Positions 33,047 through 41,106 of a stretch of DNA of 52,503 nt are shown piece after piece. The stretch is taken from NCBI RefSeq assembly GCF_004364335.1, contig NZ_SOCR01000017.1, positions 90,623-143,125 of the forward strand, in the 5' to 3' direction. A program made the position numbers and the translations under genes. How positions within the stretch are numbered: the stretch's first letter is position 1; each line of letters begins with the position of its first letter. Below the pieces are notes generated by a model. It made no database searches, was not told where the DNA came from, and worked only from the letters and a program-made list of their open reading frames with translations. The stretch comes from Pseudomonas graminis (GTDB taxonomy: Bacteria; Pseudomonadota; Gammaproteobacteria; Pseudomonadales; Pseudomonadaceae).

Positions 33047-34660
33047 ATGTTACGAATCACCGAATTCAAACTGCCGCTGGACCACGCGGACGACGAGCTG
33101 CGCCCCGCACTTCTGCAACGCCTGGCCATCGGCAGCGACGAGCTCCTGGATTTCACCCTGTTCAAGCGCAGCTACGATGCGCGCAAGAAATCCACCGAGC
33201 TGCAGTTCATTTACACCATCGACTTTCAGGTGCGTGACGAAGCCGCCCTGCTCCAGCGCCTGAGCCACGACAAACACATCGGCCCGGCGCCAGACGTCAG
33301 TTACAAGGTCGTCGGCCACGCCCCTGCCGATCTGAGCCAGCGGCCGTTGGTAGTCGGCTTCGGCCCGTGCGGGATTTTCGCCGGCCTCTTGCTGGCGCAG
33401 ATGGGCTTCAAGCCGATCATTCTGGAGCGCGGCACCGAAGTCCGTCAGCGCACCAAGGACACCTGGGGCCTGTGGCGCAAGAACGTGCTCAACCCGGAGT
33501 CCAACGTGCAGTTCGGCGAGGGCGGCGCGGGGACGTTTTCCGACGGCAAGCTCTACAGCCAGATCAAAGACCCTAAATTCATCGGTCGCAAGGTCCTGCA
33601 CGAGTTCGTCAAGGCCGGCGCGCCGGAAGAGATCCTCTACGTCAGCAAGCCGCACATCGGCACCTTCCGGCTGACCGGCGTCGTCGAGAACATGCGTCAT
33701 CAGATCGAAGCGCTGGGCGGCGAAGTGCGTTTCCAGCAACGCGTCACCGATGTGCTGATCGAGGACGGCCAGATGCAAGGCGTGGTGCTCGACAGCGGCG
33801 AGCGCATCGACTCGCGGCACGTCATTCTGGCGCTGGGCCACAGCGCCCGCGACACCTTCCGCATGCTCCACAGGCGCGGCGTGTTCATGGAGGCCAAACC
33901 GTTCTCGGTCGGCTTCCGCATCGAGCACCCGCAAGGTTTGATCGACCGCGCGCGACTGGGCAAGTACGCCGGTCACCCGAAGCTTGGCGCTGCCGATTAC
34001 AAGCTGGTGCACCACGCCAAGAACGGCCGTTCGGTGTACAGCTTCTGCATGTGCCCCGGTGGCACCGTGGTGGCGGCGACCTCTGAGCCCAACCGCGTGG
34101 TGACCAACGGTATGAGCCAGTACTCGCGCAACGAGCGCAACGCCAACTCCGGCATCGTGGTGGGTATCACGCCCGAGCAGGATTACCCAGGCAGCCCGCT
34201 GGCCGGCATCGAACTGCAGGAGCGTCTGGAGTCCCACGCCTACATCATGGGCGGCGAAACCTACGAAGCCCCGGCGCAACTGGTAGGCGATTTCATCGCG
34301 GGCAAAGCGTCGACGGCCCTTGGCGGCGTCGAGCCTTCCTACAAGCCGGGCGTCAAGCTGACCGACCTTGCCGACGCATTGCCCGCCTTCGCCATCGAAG
34401 CCATTCGGGAGGCGCTGCCTGCGTTCGAGAAGCAGATCAGAGGATTTTCGCAGCACGATGCGATCCTCACCGGCATCGAAACGCGCACCTCCTCGCCCCT
34501 GCGCATCACCCGTGGCGAAGACCTGCAGAGCTTGAACGTCAAAGGTCTGTTCCCGGCGGGCGAAGGCGCAGGCTATGCCGGCGGCATCCTGTCGGCCGGC
34601 GTCGACGGGATCCGCATCGCCGAAGCGCTGGCCCGAAATATCCTGGGCATCACTGAATAA
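33047..34660 (+). CDS. FAD-dependent oxidoreductase (COG2509 family)
   Basis: A 537-residue flavoprotein. An N-terminal ~90-residue extension (MLRITEFKLPLDHADDEL) precedes the dinucleotide motif VVGFGPCGIFAGLLLAQMG and the family motif FGEGGAGTFSDGKLYS. The C-terminal FAD contact is KGLFPAGEGAGYAGGILSAGVDGIRIAEAL. It belongs to a group of soluble NAD(P)/FAD dehydrogenase-like proteins of unknown substrate. The ATG at 33047 is chosen for its conserved-looking N terminus; the frame opens 42 bases earlier and the Shine-Dalgarno is poor. It is monocistronic, with a shared bidirectional terminator downstream. Confidence 0.88.
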   Translation: MLRITEFKLPLDHADDELRPALLQRLAIGSDELLDFTLFKRSYDARKKSTELQFIYTIDFQVRDEAALLQRLSHDKHIGPAPDVSYKVVGHAPADLSQRPLVVGFGPCGIFAGLLLAQMGFKPIILERGTEVRQRTKDTWGLWRKNVLNPESNVQFGEGGAGTFSDGKLYSQIKDPKFIGRKVLHEFVKAGAPEEILYVSKPHIGTFRLTGVVENMRHQIEALGGEVRFQQRVTDVLIEDGQMQGVVLDSGERIDSRHVILALGHSARDTFRMLHRRGVFMEAKPFSVGFRIEHPQGLIDRARLGKYAGHPKLGAADYKLVHHAKNGRSVYSFCMCPGGTVVAATSEPNRVVTNGMSQYSRNERNANSGIVVGITPEQDYPGSPLAGIELQERLESHAYIMGGETYEAPAQLVGDFIAGKASTALGGVEPSYKPGVKLTDLADALPAFAIEAIREALPAFEKQIRGFSQHDAILTGIETRTSSPLRITRGEDLQSLNVKGLFPAGEGAGYAGGILSAGVDGIRIAEALARNILGITE

Positions 34661-34705
34661 GCCACTACAACGCAAAGCCTGTGCTGAGACAGCGTGCTGA
34701 AATGC

Positions 34706-34733
34706 AAAACGCCCCGAGTCATCGGGGCGTTTT
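34706..34733. terminator. Bidirectional terminator
   Basis: AAAACGCCCCGA-GTCA-TCGGGGCGTTTT: a perfect 12-bp stem with A4 and T4 on the two sides. It serves both the + FAD oxidoreductase gene and the converging - SlyB-like gene. Confidence 0.9.
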
Positions 34734-34777
34734 CGCAAGCGGACGTTTACATCCAGCTTCGGGCCTTACAGCGCGCT

Positions 34778-35242
34778 TTAGTGGCTGACGCGACTGGTGC
34801 CGTTGACGGTCATGATGCGAACACGCTCACCTACACGGAAGATCTCGTTTTCCTGAACTTCCTGCACATAAGCACGCATGGTGCCGTCATCTTCACGCAC
34901 GGTGATCTCGACGCCTTGAGCACGGGTCAGGCCGCCTTCCGCCGCGGAACCCAGCAGACCACCGGCGACCGCACCGATCACGGCCGTCACGATACTGCCG
35001 CGACCGCCACCGATGGCACTGCCACCCACGCCGCCGACGATCGCACCAGCGCCCGCGCCGATCGGAGTCTTGGTGCCTTCAATCTTTACCGGACGCAACG
35101 ATTCGATGGTACCCAGGCGTACGGTCTGCACCTGACGAGCTTCGTCGCGCGAGTACGAGTCGCCGGTGAGGCTTGAAGTACAGCCGCCCAGCGTCAGCGC
35201 CATGGCGGTGAACGAAGCAACCAACAGAACAGACTTGCGCAT
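34778..35242 (-). CDS. Glycine-zipper outer-membrane lipoprotein (SlyB/Pcp-like)
   Basis: A 154-residue precursor with a lipoprotein signal and lipobox LGGC (Cys about residue 21). A glycine-zipper segment follows (GAGAGAIVGGVGGSAIGGGRGSIVTAVIGAVAGGLLGSAAE), and the C-terminal domain EITVREDDGTMRAYVQE is typical of SlyB/Pcp proteins of the outer membrane. In enteric bacteria this family is PhoPQ-controlled; no such box is apparent here. The ATG at 35242 has GGAG 10 bases upstream. The 197 bases upstream, before the pdxH stop, show no other feature. Confidence 0.88.
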   Translation of the reverse strand: MRKSVLLVASFTAMALTLGGCTSSLTGDSYSRDEARQVQTVRLGTIESLRPVKIEGTKTPIGAGAGAIVGGVGGSAIGGGRGSIVTAVIGAVAGGLLGSAAEGGLTRAQGVEITVREDDGTMRAYVQEVQENEIFRVGERVRIMTVNGTSRVSH

Positions 35243-35439
35243 AACAGTTATCTCCAGAGGAACAGGTAGCCATTAGACTCTGCGACGCCAAGGGATGTCA
35301 CGGTCCTGTACCGATAATTTACGTTTATTCAGGCGTAATACAGCAACCCGTCGACGTCTACTTCAGTGGACGACGGCGCCTGAAATTGATTCAAAGAAAA
35401 GTGTGACAGAGATCCTGTGGCTGATCCGAAGAACAGCGG

Positions 35440-36087
35440 TCAGGGTGCGAGACGCTCGCGCTGCCACTGATCTTCAACCAGACGGTAGTTCAGGCGGTCA
35501 TGCAGACGGCTTGGACGGCCCTGCCAGAATTCGATGCGATCCGGCACCAGACGATAGCCGCCCCAGTGATCGGGACAGTCAGGCTGGGTGTCCATGAAAC
35601 GCGCCTCGGTGGCTTTGAGCAAGCCTTCGAGTTCTTCACGGTCGGCGATCACTCGGCTTTGCGGCGATGCCCACGCACCCAGGCGGCTGCCGAGGGGGCG
35701 GACCTGGAAGTAGGCGTCGGATTCTTCGTGGCTGACCTTGGACACGCGGCCCTCAATGCGCACCTGACGTTCCAGCGAGGGCCAGAAGAAGGTCATGGCG
35801 GCAAAAGGACGGGCGCTCAGTTGTTGGCCCTTGGCGCTTTCGTAGTTCGAAAAGAATGTGAAGCCCTGAGCGTCCAGTCCTTTGAGCAGCAGGACACGGC
35901 AATGCGGGCGACCGTCGGGGTCAACGGTTGCCAGCGTCATGGCGTTGGCCTCGACCGGCGCTTGCTCGGTTTCGACCGCTTCGTTGAACCAGCGATGGAA
36001 CAGTGCGAAAGGTTCTTCCGGAGCCTGGGCTTCGGTCAAACCTTCGCGGGCATAGTTACGACGCATATCGGCCAGACGCTGGCTCAT
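35440..36087 (-). CDS. pdxH: Pyridoxamine 5'-phosphate oxidase
   Basis: A 215-residue FMN enzyme that makes pyridoxal 5'-phosphate from pyridoxine or pyridoxamine 5'-phosphate, in both synthesis and salvage. The PNPOx split-barrel shows RVLLLKGLDAQGFTFFSNYESAKG, FWPSLERQVRIEG and QSRVI, and the C-terminal dimerisation region WGGYRLVPDRIEFWQGRPSRLHDR carries the substrate Arg and His. Length fits E. coli PdxH (218). The ATG at 36087 is preferred over the GTG just before it; AAGGAAGG lies upstream. The OmpA-like lipoprotein gene ends 48 bases upstream in the same direction. Confidence 0.95.
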   Translation of the reverse strand: MSQRLADMRRNYAREGLTEAQAPEEPFALFHRWFNEAVETEQAPVEANAMTLATVDPDGRPHCRVLLLKGLDAQGFTFFSNYESAKGQQLSARPFAAMTFFWPSLERQVRIEGRVSKVSHEESDAYFQVRPLGSRLGAWASPQSRVIADREELEGLLKATEARFMDTQPDCPDHWGGYRLVPDRIEFWQGRPSRLHDRLNYRLVEDQWQRERLAP

Positions 36088-36135
36088 CACTGCCTTCCTT
36101 AATCGAGATCCGTGAACAGAATCCCGATCTTAACC

Positions 36136-37248
36136 TCAGTTGCTGGCTTGAGCATCCGGGGCAGGCTTTTTGGCCGCGGCTTTCGCAGGCGCTGCCTTGG
36201 CTTTTACCGGCGCAGCTTTCTTCACCGGTGCTTTTTTGGCCGCAGGCGCTTTGGCGGCGGAAGCCTTGGTTGCAGCGGCTTTCTTCACCGGTGCAGCCGA
36301 CTTGGCAGGCGCAGCAGCCTTGGTCGGTGCAGCAACCGGGGCCGGTGCCGGCGCGTTGGCGGTTTGCACGGCCAGCAGGGTTGGCGCAGGCGGCAAGTTG
36401 TATTTGGCCATCTGGGCAACCATGGTGTCTTGCGGCGTCAGGATAATTTCCACACGACGGTTGAGTGCGCGACCCGGCACGCTGTCGCTGGCTGCACGCG
36501 GCATATCGGCGCCCATGCCACGCAGGCTCAGACGGTTACGCTGCAGGCCGCTGAGGCGGAAAATCGCCGCGACCGATTGTGCGCGCTGCTGGCTGATCTT
36601 GAGGTCGGCATCGCTGGCGACATCGCTGTGGCCCAACACCAGAACGGCGGCGCGCGGGTCGACTTCAACGATTTTGGCCATACGGCTGATGGGGCCAAGG
36701 TTGGTTGGCAGGAGCATTTCCGGACGCTTCGGGTTGAAGGTACTGTCGACCGGCGCGGTCACCACCAGGATGTCGTCACGGCGCTCAAGCTGGAACTGGC
36801 TGTCCTTGATCGCTTCGCGGACCTTCGGCTCGTTCAGATCAAGCCAGGCCTGGGTCACTTTCGGGTCGACTTTGGGAACGATCGGTGCAGCGTCTTTTTT
36901 GGCTTCCGTTGCGCCGAACGGCCACCACCACTTGTTGGCGTCGCCGGCCTGGGCAACGGCCGGAGCGGCAGCCGGTTGAGTGGCGGCGACCTCTGGTTTC
37001 TTCTCGGTCTCGCCGTGGTCAGAGCCAAACGGCCAGTACCAGCGCGTACCGGTTTCGGCCTGGGCTTTCGCCACTTGTGCAGCCGCCGGGCCCGGGGCTG
37101 GGGCTGGGGCTGCAGGAGCGGCATCGGCGCCTTTGCCTGAACCGAACGACCACCAGTGGTCATTGCTGGCCGACGGGTCCTGAGGGGTTTGCGCACAGCC
37201 GGTGACGGCGAGGCAGATGGCGAATGCGAGGCTTTTGTTAGCTGACAT
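36136..37248 (-). CDS. OmpA-family lipoprotein with WWxFG repeats and a Lys-Ala-Pro tail
   Basis: A 370-residue precursor with lipobox LAVTGC (Cys about 18). The N-terminal third carries three spaced aromatic motifs, NDHWWSFGSG, TRWYWPFGSD and NKWWWPFGAT, separated by Ala/Pro-rich linkers. The OmpA C-terminal domain (about residues 170-285) has LVLGHSDVASDADLKISQQRAQSV, NRLSLRGMGADMP and RALNRRVEIIL, the peptidoglycan-binding signature. The last ~65 residues are a basic Ala/Lys/Pro tail (KKAPVKKAAPVKAKAAPAKA), like AlgP/histone H1, very unusual after an OmpA domain. The ATG at 37248 is chosen for the signal. It probably anchors outer membrane to wall. Confidence 0.85.
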   Translation of the reverse strand: MSANKSLAFAICLAVTGCAQTPQDPSASNDHWWSFGSGKGADAAPAAPAPAPGPAAAQVAKAQAETGTRWYWPFGSDHGETEKKPEVAATQPAAAPAVAQAGDANKWWWPFGATEAKKDAAPIVPKVDPKVTQAWLDLNEPKVREAIKDSQFQLERRDDILVVTAPVDSTFNPKRPEMLLPTNLGPISRMAKIVEVDPRAAVLVLGHSDVASDADLKISQQRAQSVAAIFRLSGLQRNRLSLRGMGADMPRAASDSVPGRALNRRVEIILTPQDTMVAQMAKYNLPPAPTLLAVQTANAPAPAPVAAPTKAAAPAKSAAPVKKAAATKASAAKAPAAKKAPVKKAAPVKAKAAPAKAAAKKPAPDAQASN

Positions 37249-37398
37249 GGGTGACCCACATGAATAATTGATCAGAAAATGAACGAAGCAGCGCTCATAT
37301 AACACGCATAAAGACCGTTTTGGAAAAAGAAACCGCCCTACGGCTGCGTTATCCAGATTTAACTGACAGTCGGTAGAACAAGCACTTAACGGCGATAG

Positions 37399-38547
37399 TT
37401 ATTGCAAACACTCACCCACCACTCGCACCAGACGCTGAGCGCGCGGATCCATCAGCACGTAGGGACCGAGGGTGTTGGTGACAAACCCGAACGCCACATC
37501 GCGCTCGGGATCGGCGAAGCCAACCGAGCCACCTGCACCGGGATGGCCAAATGACTTGGCACCCAGCCCGAACGTCGCGTTAGGCACCGTGGGTTGATCG
37601 AGCATGCAGCCCAGACCGAAGCGGGTCTGGGTGAGCAGCGTCTTGTCCTGGCCGATGCTGTGTTCACGGGTCAGCTCGTTGAGCAGGTCGCCGTCCAGCA
37701 GGCTGCCATCGAGCAAGCCGCTGTAAAAACCGGCCAGACTGCGTGCATTGCCATGGCCATTGGCGGCAGGTTGCTCCATGCGGCGCCATTCGGGCTTGTT
37801 GGTGCTGGTCATGATCGAGGGCGGGTTGGTGAACGCCCGCGCCGTCATGGACGCAGGTTCGCGCATCGTGGTCTGCAACAGGCGCTGTGCGGCCTCATCA
37901 CCCACATTGCCCTTCCCTCTGGCAATGTGAGCGACGCGATGAAATTCTTCATCGGCCAGACCGACATGGAAATCCAGGCCCAACGGGCGCGAAATACGCG
38001 CGGCGATGGATTCACCCGGACCGCGGCCGTCGGCACGACGAATCATCTCGCCCACCAGCCAGCCGTAAGTGATGGCGGCATAACCGTGGCCCTGCCCCGG
38101 CGTCCACCAGGGTTCTTCCGCGGCCAATACGGTGGTCATGGCCTGCCAGTCGTAAAGCGCCTCGGCCGGCAATATTTGACGGATCGCCGGGAGCCCGGCC
38201 TGATGGCACAGCAACTGGCGCAGCGTGATGGACTGTTTGCCGTTGGCGGCAAACTCGGGCCAGAGACGCGCCACGGGCTCATCCAGATTCAGCTTGCCCT
38301 CACCCACCAACTGCAAGGCCGTGACCGCAGTGAAGGTCTTGGTGCAGGAAAACAGGTTGGCGATGGTGTCGCTGTGCCAGGCCTCGGCGCCGTCCTTGTC
38401 TGCCGTGCCCGCCCACAGATCTACGACCGTCTCCCCGCCGACCTGCACGCACAGCGCAGCGCCACGCTCCTGCGGATCGTCGAACAGCGCAGCGAACGCT
38501 TCGCGTACGGCCTCAAACTGAAGCTCGAAATGGCCTTGAATCTGCAC
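37399..38547 (-). CDS. Serine hydrolase, class C beta-lactamase/EstB-like family
   Basis: A 382-residue protein of the beta-lactamase/transpeptidase fold with the SxxK nucleophile motif SCTK (Ser67, Lys70), a Tyr-containing GYAAITYGWLVGE in the second motif position, and HPGAGGSVGFADP near the third. Without a signal peptide and with this motif set it is more likely an EstB-type esterase or D-aminopeptidase-like enzyme than an antibiotic-resistance enzyme. I prefer the GTG at 38547 (protein MQIQGHFELQFE), with GGAGAG 7-8 bases upstream, over the ATG at 38586. The gap to the OmpA-like gene downstream is 150 bases. Confidence 0.82.
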   Translation of the reverse strand: MQIQGHFELQFEAVREAFAALFDDPQERGAALCVQVGGETVVDLWAGTADKDGAEAWHSDTIANLFSCTKTFTAVTALQLVGEGKLNLDEPVARLWPEFAANGKQSITLRQLLCHQAGLPAIRQILPAEALYDWQAMTTVLAAEEPWWTPGQGHGYAAITYGWLVGEMIRRADGRGPGESIAARISRPLGLDFHVGLADEEFHRVAHIARGKGNVGDEAAQRLLQTTMREPASMTARAFTNPPSIMTSTNKPEWRRMEQPAANGHGNARSLAGFYSGLLDGSLLDGDLLNELTREHSIGQDKTLLTQTRFGLGCMLDQPTVPNATFGLGAKSFGHPGAGGSVGFADPERDVAFGFVTNTLGPYVLMDPRAQRLVRVVGECLQ

Positions 38548-38622
38548 GGTCTGGCTCTCCGGTCGGGCTGCAAAAAAGGCGAGCATTGTTCCAGCGATTG
38601 AACGCTTTGGGAACCGCCCCGG

Positions 38623-40995
38623 TTAAGGGCGTTTGCCGATCACATCCATAACCTGTGCATTGGCCTTGCGCACCGCGTCGACAAAGCCCGTGTACGGCAC
38701 GTCGGTGATGCCCACCAGCCCCAGATGGCCGTTTTCGCCATCGAGCAAACGGCCAGTGACAGGCTGGTCCAGGTACTGGAACCAGTGCACACCGACGATG
38801 GAAGGCTCGGCCAGCGCGCTCTTCAGGAAATTGGCATACGCCGGACCGCGATCTTCCTCACGCGGCACTTCGAGCACCCCGCCCCAGAACGGCCCGCGAT
38901 CGCGGGACCCAAAGTGAAACTCCGTGATCAGCACGGGCTTGTCCAGCACGCGCAGTTTCGCGAAGTCCACGCCATCCTGGGGTTTGAGGGTGTAAAGGTT
39001 GAAGCTCAGCACGTCGCAGAACTTGGCGCAGGCCTCGACCGCCTCGGGGCTGGTAACGCCAAAGCGGCCGCCGAGCAGCAGATGGTTCGGCGCATGCCAC
39101 TTGAGCGCGTCGGAAATGGTTTTGAAATAGGTCTCGGCGAACACGCGCTGGAAATACCTGAAGTCGTTTTCGATCTCCGGGTGCTCTGCGCTCGGCAGCG
39201 GCGGCTCGAAGCCCGGGTCTTCCATCAGCTCCCACGCGGCGAGCTGGATACCCCACGCCTTGGACAGCCCTTCCTCGTTGCGGTACTTGTCGCGCAACTG
39301 CTTGAGAAACGCGCGCTTGGCCGGCACGTCGGTGGTCAGCTTCAGCGTGCCGTAGGCCAATGCGTAGCGATCCTTCGGATCATTGCCCGGCCCAGCCCAG
39401 GCCAATTCGTTATCGGCGAAGTATCCGATCAGGTAGGGGTCGTCGCGATGGTCGCGCGCAGCGATGGCGACGGCCCGCTCGGTGGCCATGGCAAAACGCG
39501 GATCGAACGGATCAGGCATGCCGCCCCACCAATCCTGGCCGGTGCTGATGCTCACGTAGTCGCCGACGATGGACAGCGGCAACGTGTAGGGCACGTGTGC
39601 CTTTTTGCCGTTTTCGAGGTTTTGCAGCGCCGGCTCGCTCCAGTTGCCGACGGTGTTGAAACCCCACGCCTGCAAGCGTTGCAGGGTGTGATCAACCCAG
39701 CGTTTGCTGTCCACAATCACCGGCTTGCATTCGATTGCAGGCGCAGGCACGGCGGGCTTTTCCGGCAGCGGCGCGCTCTGCTCGGTCGCGCTGTCGCCAT
39801 TGGATTCGGTCGTGGCTGGTGTGGTCGTTGGAGTGGTGGCTGAGGTTTCGTCTTCGTCGTCAGCCGGATCAACAGGCTTTGAGACTTCAACGCACTTCGG
39901 CACCCCGTATGTGCGCTGCAAATTCGCGCCATAGAAATCGAACCAGCGGCCCTGATCGAACTGGCGGTTGCGGTTGGCCCCCGTCTCGCGGTTGTCGTCG
40001 CCCTTGCCGTAGAACGCGGCGAGCGGATCGTCGCTGCCGGGCAGGCCGGTGAACATGGCTTCGCGGCCTTCGACGTAAGTCTGGCTCTCGTCGGCGGAGA
40101 TGGCATTCACGCCGAGGGAGTAGAACGGATGGCCCTCCGGTGTCACCAGATACCAGCGCTCGTCGCGCCTTTCGGTGCGGAAAAAGCCCTTCGCTTCAAA
40201 CGAAGGGCCGCTGAGCAAGCCGCCGTATTTATCGTGGGCAGGACGGTCTTTCAGCCAGGTTTGCAGCTGTTGCTGCTCCTTGCCCGCCAGCGCCTTGAGC
40301 TGGTCGTCGCTTGAGACCTTCTCAGGCCACTTGCCGCGGGTGAACTGGCCGTAGCCGTCGACCAGATTGCTGTAAGCGTCCGTTTGCAGCCCGTCACCCT
40401 CTTGCACGCCGAACTTCTCGATCAGCACACTTTGGGCAACGTTGGGTTGTGACAGCGACACCGTGACCGATGCAACCTCAGCGCTGTTCAGGTCGCCTTC
40501 GGTGTTGCCCAGCAACACGCGCTGCCCCTCGTAAACCCACGGCATCGGTGGGCCGGCGCGCATGCCCTGGCTCAGCGGCGAACTGGCCTTGAGCGGCAAC
40601 ACCAGGGTTTGCGCCGGGCCGGCCGGCAAATCGATGCGGCTGGTAAGGATTTTGCCGTCGCGGCTCTCGATCTGCACATACACCGTCAACGCCCAGTCCA
40701 TCGCGCTTTGCAAGCGCAAGGTCATGGCGCTGTCGTGACTCCAGTCCCATACGCCGGTCTGGGGGGTCAGTCGCAGACTGGGTTTGGCGACCGGATTGAA
40801 AACGATCCGGCGCAGCACTTCGCCTTCGGCGGTCTGTTCGGCGTTGGCCTGGGGAAACCCGGCATCCTGGGTCGTGACCTTCACCACGTCGGCGGGCCGG
40901 ACGAAATTGAACAGCGTCTGCTGCACGTCAGGCGCGGCGTGGGCCATGCCGACGCAGAGCGTGGCAATGATGGCGGACAGTGAACGGCGAATCAT
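38623..40995 (-). CDS. Large secreted glycoside hydrolase (agarase-like, clan GH-A)
   Basis: A 790-residue precursor with a signal peptide (MIRRSLSAIIATLCVGMAHA). An N-terminal beta-sandwich-like region (about 20-250) precedes a TIM-barrel catalytic domain. GGLLSGPSFEAKGFFRTERRDERWYLVTPEGHPFYSLGVNAI, then YFADNELAW (likely acid/base Glu) and LITEFHFGSRDRGPF (likely nucleophile Glu) match beta-agarase/GH42-like proteins. A low-complexity Asp/Thr/Pro-rich stretch (DDEDETSATTPTTTPATTES) splits the barrel near residue 400. The polysaccharide is unknown, and agar is not implied. The start at 40995 is chosen for the signal peptide; AAGGAG lies 12 bases upstream. Confidence 0.82.
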   Translation of the reverse strand: MIRRSLSAIIATLCVGMAHAAPDVQQTLFNFVRPADVVKVTTQDAGFPQANAEQTAEGEVLRRIVFNPVAKPSLRLTPQTGVWDWSHDSAMTLRLQSAMDWALTVYVQIESRDGKILTSRIDLPAGPAQTLVLPLKASSPLSQGMRAGPPMPWVYEGQRVLLGNTEGDLNSAEVASVTVSLSQPNVAQSVLIEKFGVQEGDGLQTDAYSNLVDGYGQFTRGKWPEKVSSDDQLKALAGKEQQQLQTWLKDRPAHDKYGGLLSGPSFEAKGFFRTERRDERWYLVTPEGHPFYSLGVNAISADESQTYVEGREAMFTGLPGSDDPLAAFYGKGDDNRETGANRNRQFDQGRWFDFYGANLQRTYGVPKCVEVSKPVDPADDEDETSATTPTTTPATTESNGDSATEQSAPLPEKPAVPAPAIECKPVIVDSKRWVDHTLQRLQAWGFNTVGNWSEPALQNLENGKKAHVPYTLPLSIVGDYVSISTGQDWWGGMPDPFDPRFAMATERAVAIAARDHRDDPYLIGYFADNELAWAGPGNDPKDRYALAYGTLKLTTDVPAKRAFLKQLRDKYRNEEGLSKAWGIQLAAWELMEDPGFEPPLPSAEHPEIENDFRYFQRVFAETYFKTISDALKWHAPNHLLLGGRFGVTSPEAVEACAKFCDVLSFNLYTLKPQDGVDFAKLRVLDKPVLITEFHFGSRDRGPFWGGVLEVPREEDRGPAYANFLKSALAEPSIVGVHWFQYLDQPVTGRLLDGENGHLGLVGITDVPYTGFVDAVRKANAQVMDVIGKRP

Positions 40996-41106
40996 GTGAT
41001 CTGAAGCTCCTTGATCATCTGAGGCCCGGAGCACGACAGAGGTCGCGCGCATCCGGGCGGACCGAGTTTAAGACCCGGTCAACCGTGTTTCATTTGCGAC
41101 ACGGCT

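Noticed and set aside
32259..33047. Long open frame on the - strand with repeated peptides across the REP array
   Set aside because: It only translates the tandem REP units (the same peptide pieces recur at the unit period), has no ribosome site and overlaps the promoter region of the next gene.
33050..34738. 562-codon open frame antisense to the FAD oxidoreductase gene
   Set aside because: Shadow frame; it begins beyond the bidirectional terminator and shows no family motif.
37399..38547. Antibiotic-resistance beta-lactamase
   Set aside because: There is an SxxK motif, but no signal peptide and the other motifs fit EstB-like esterases better; no evidence for resistance.
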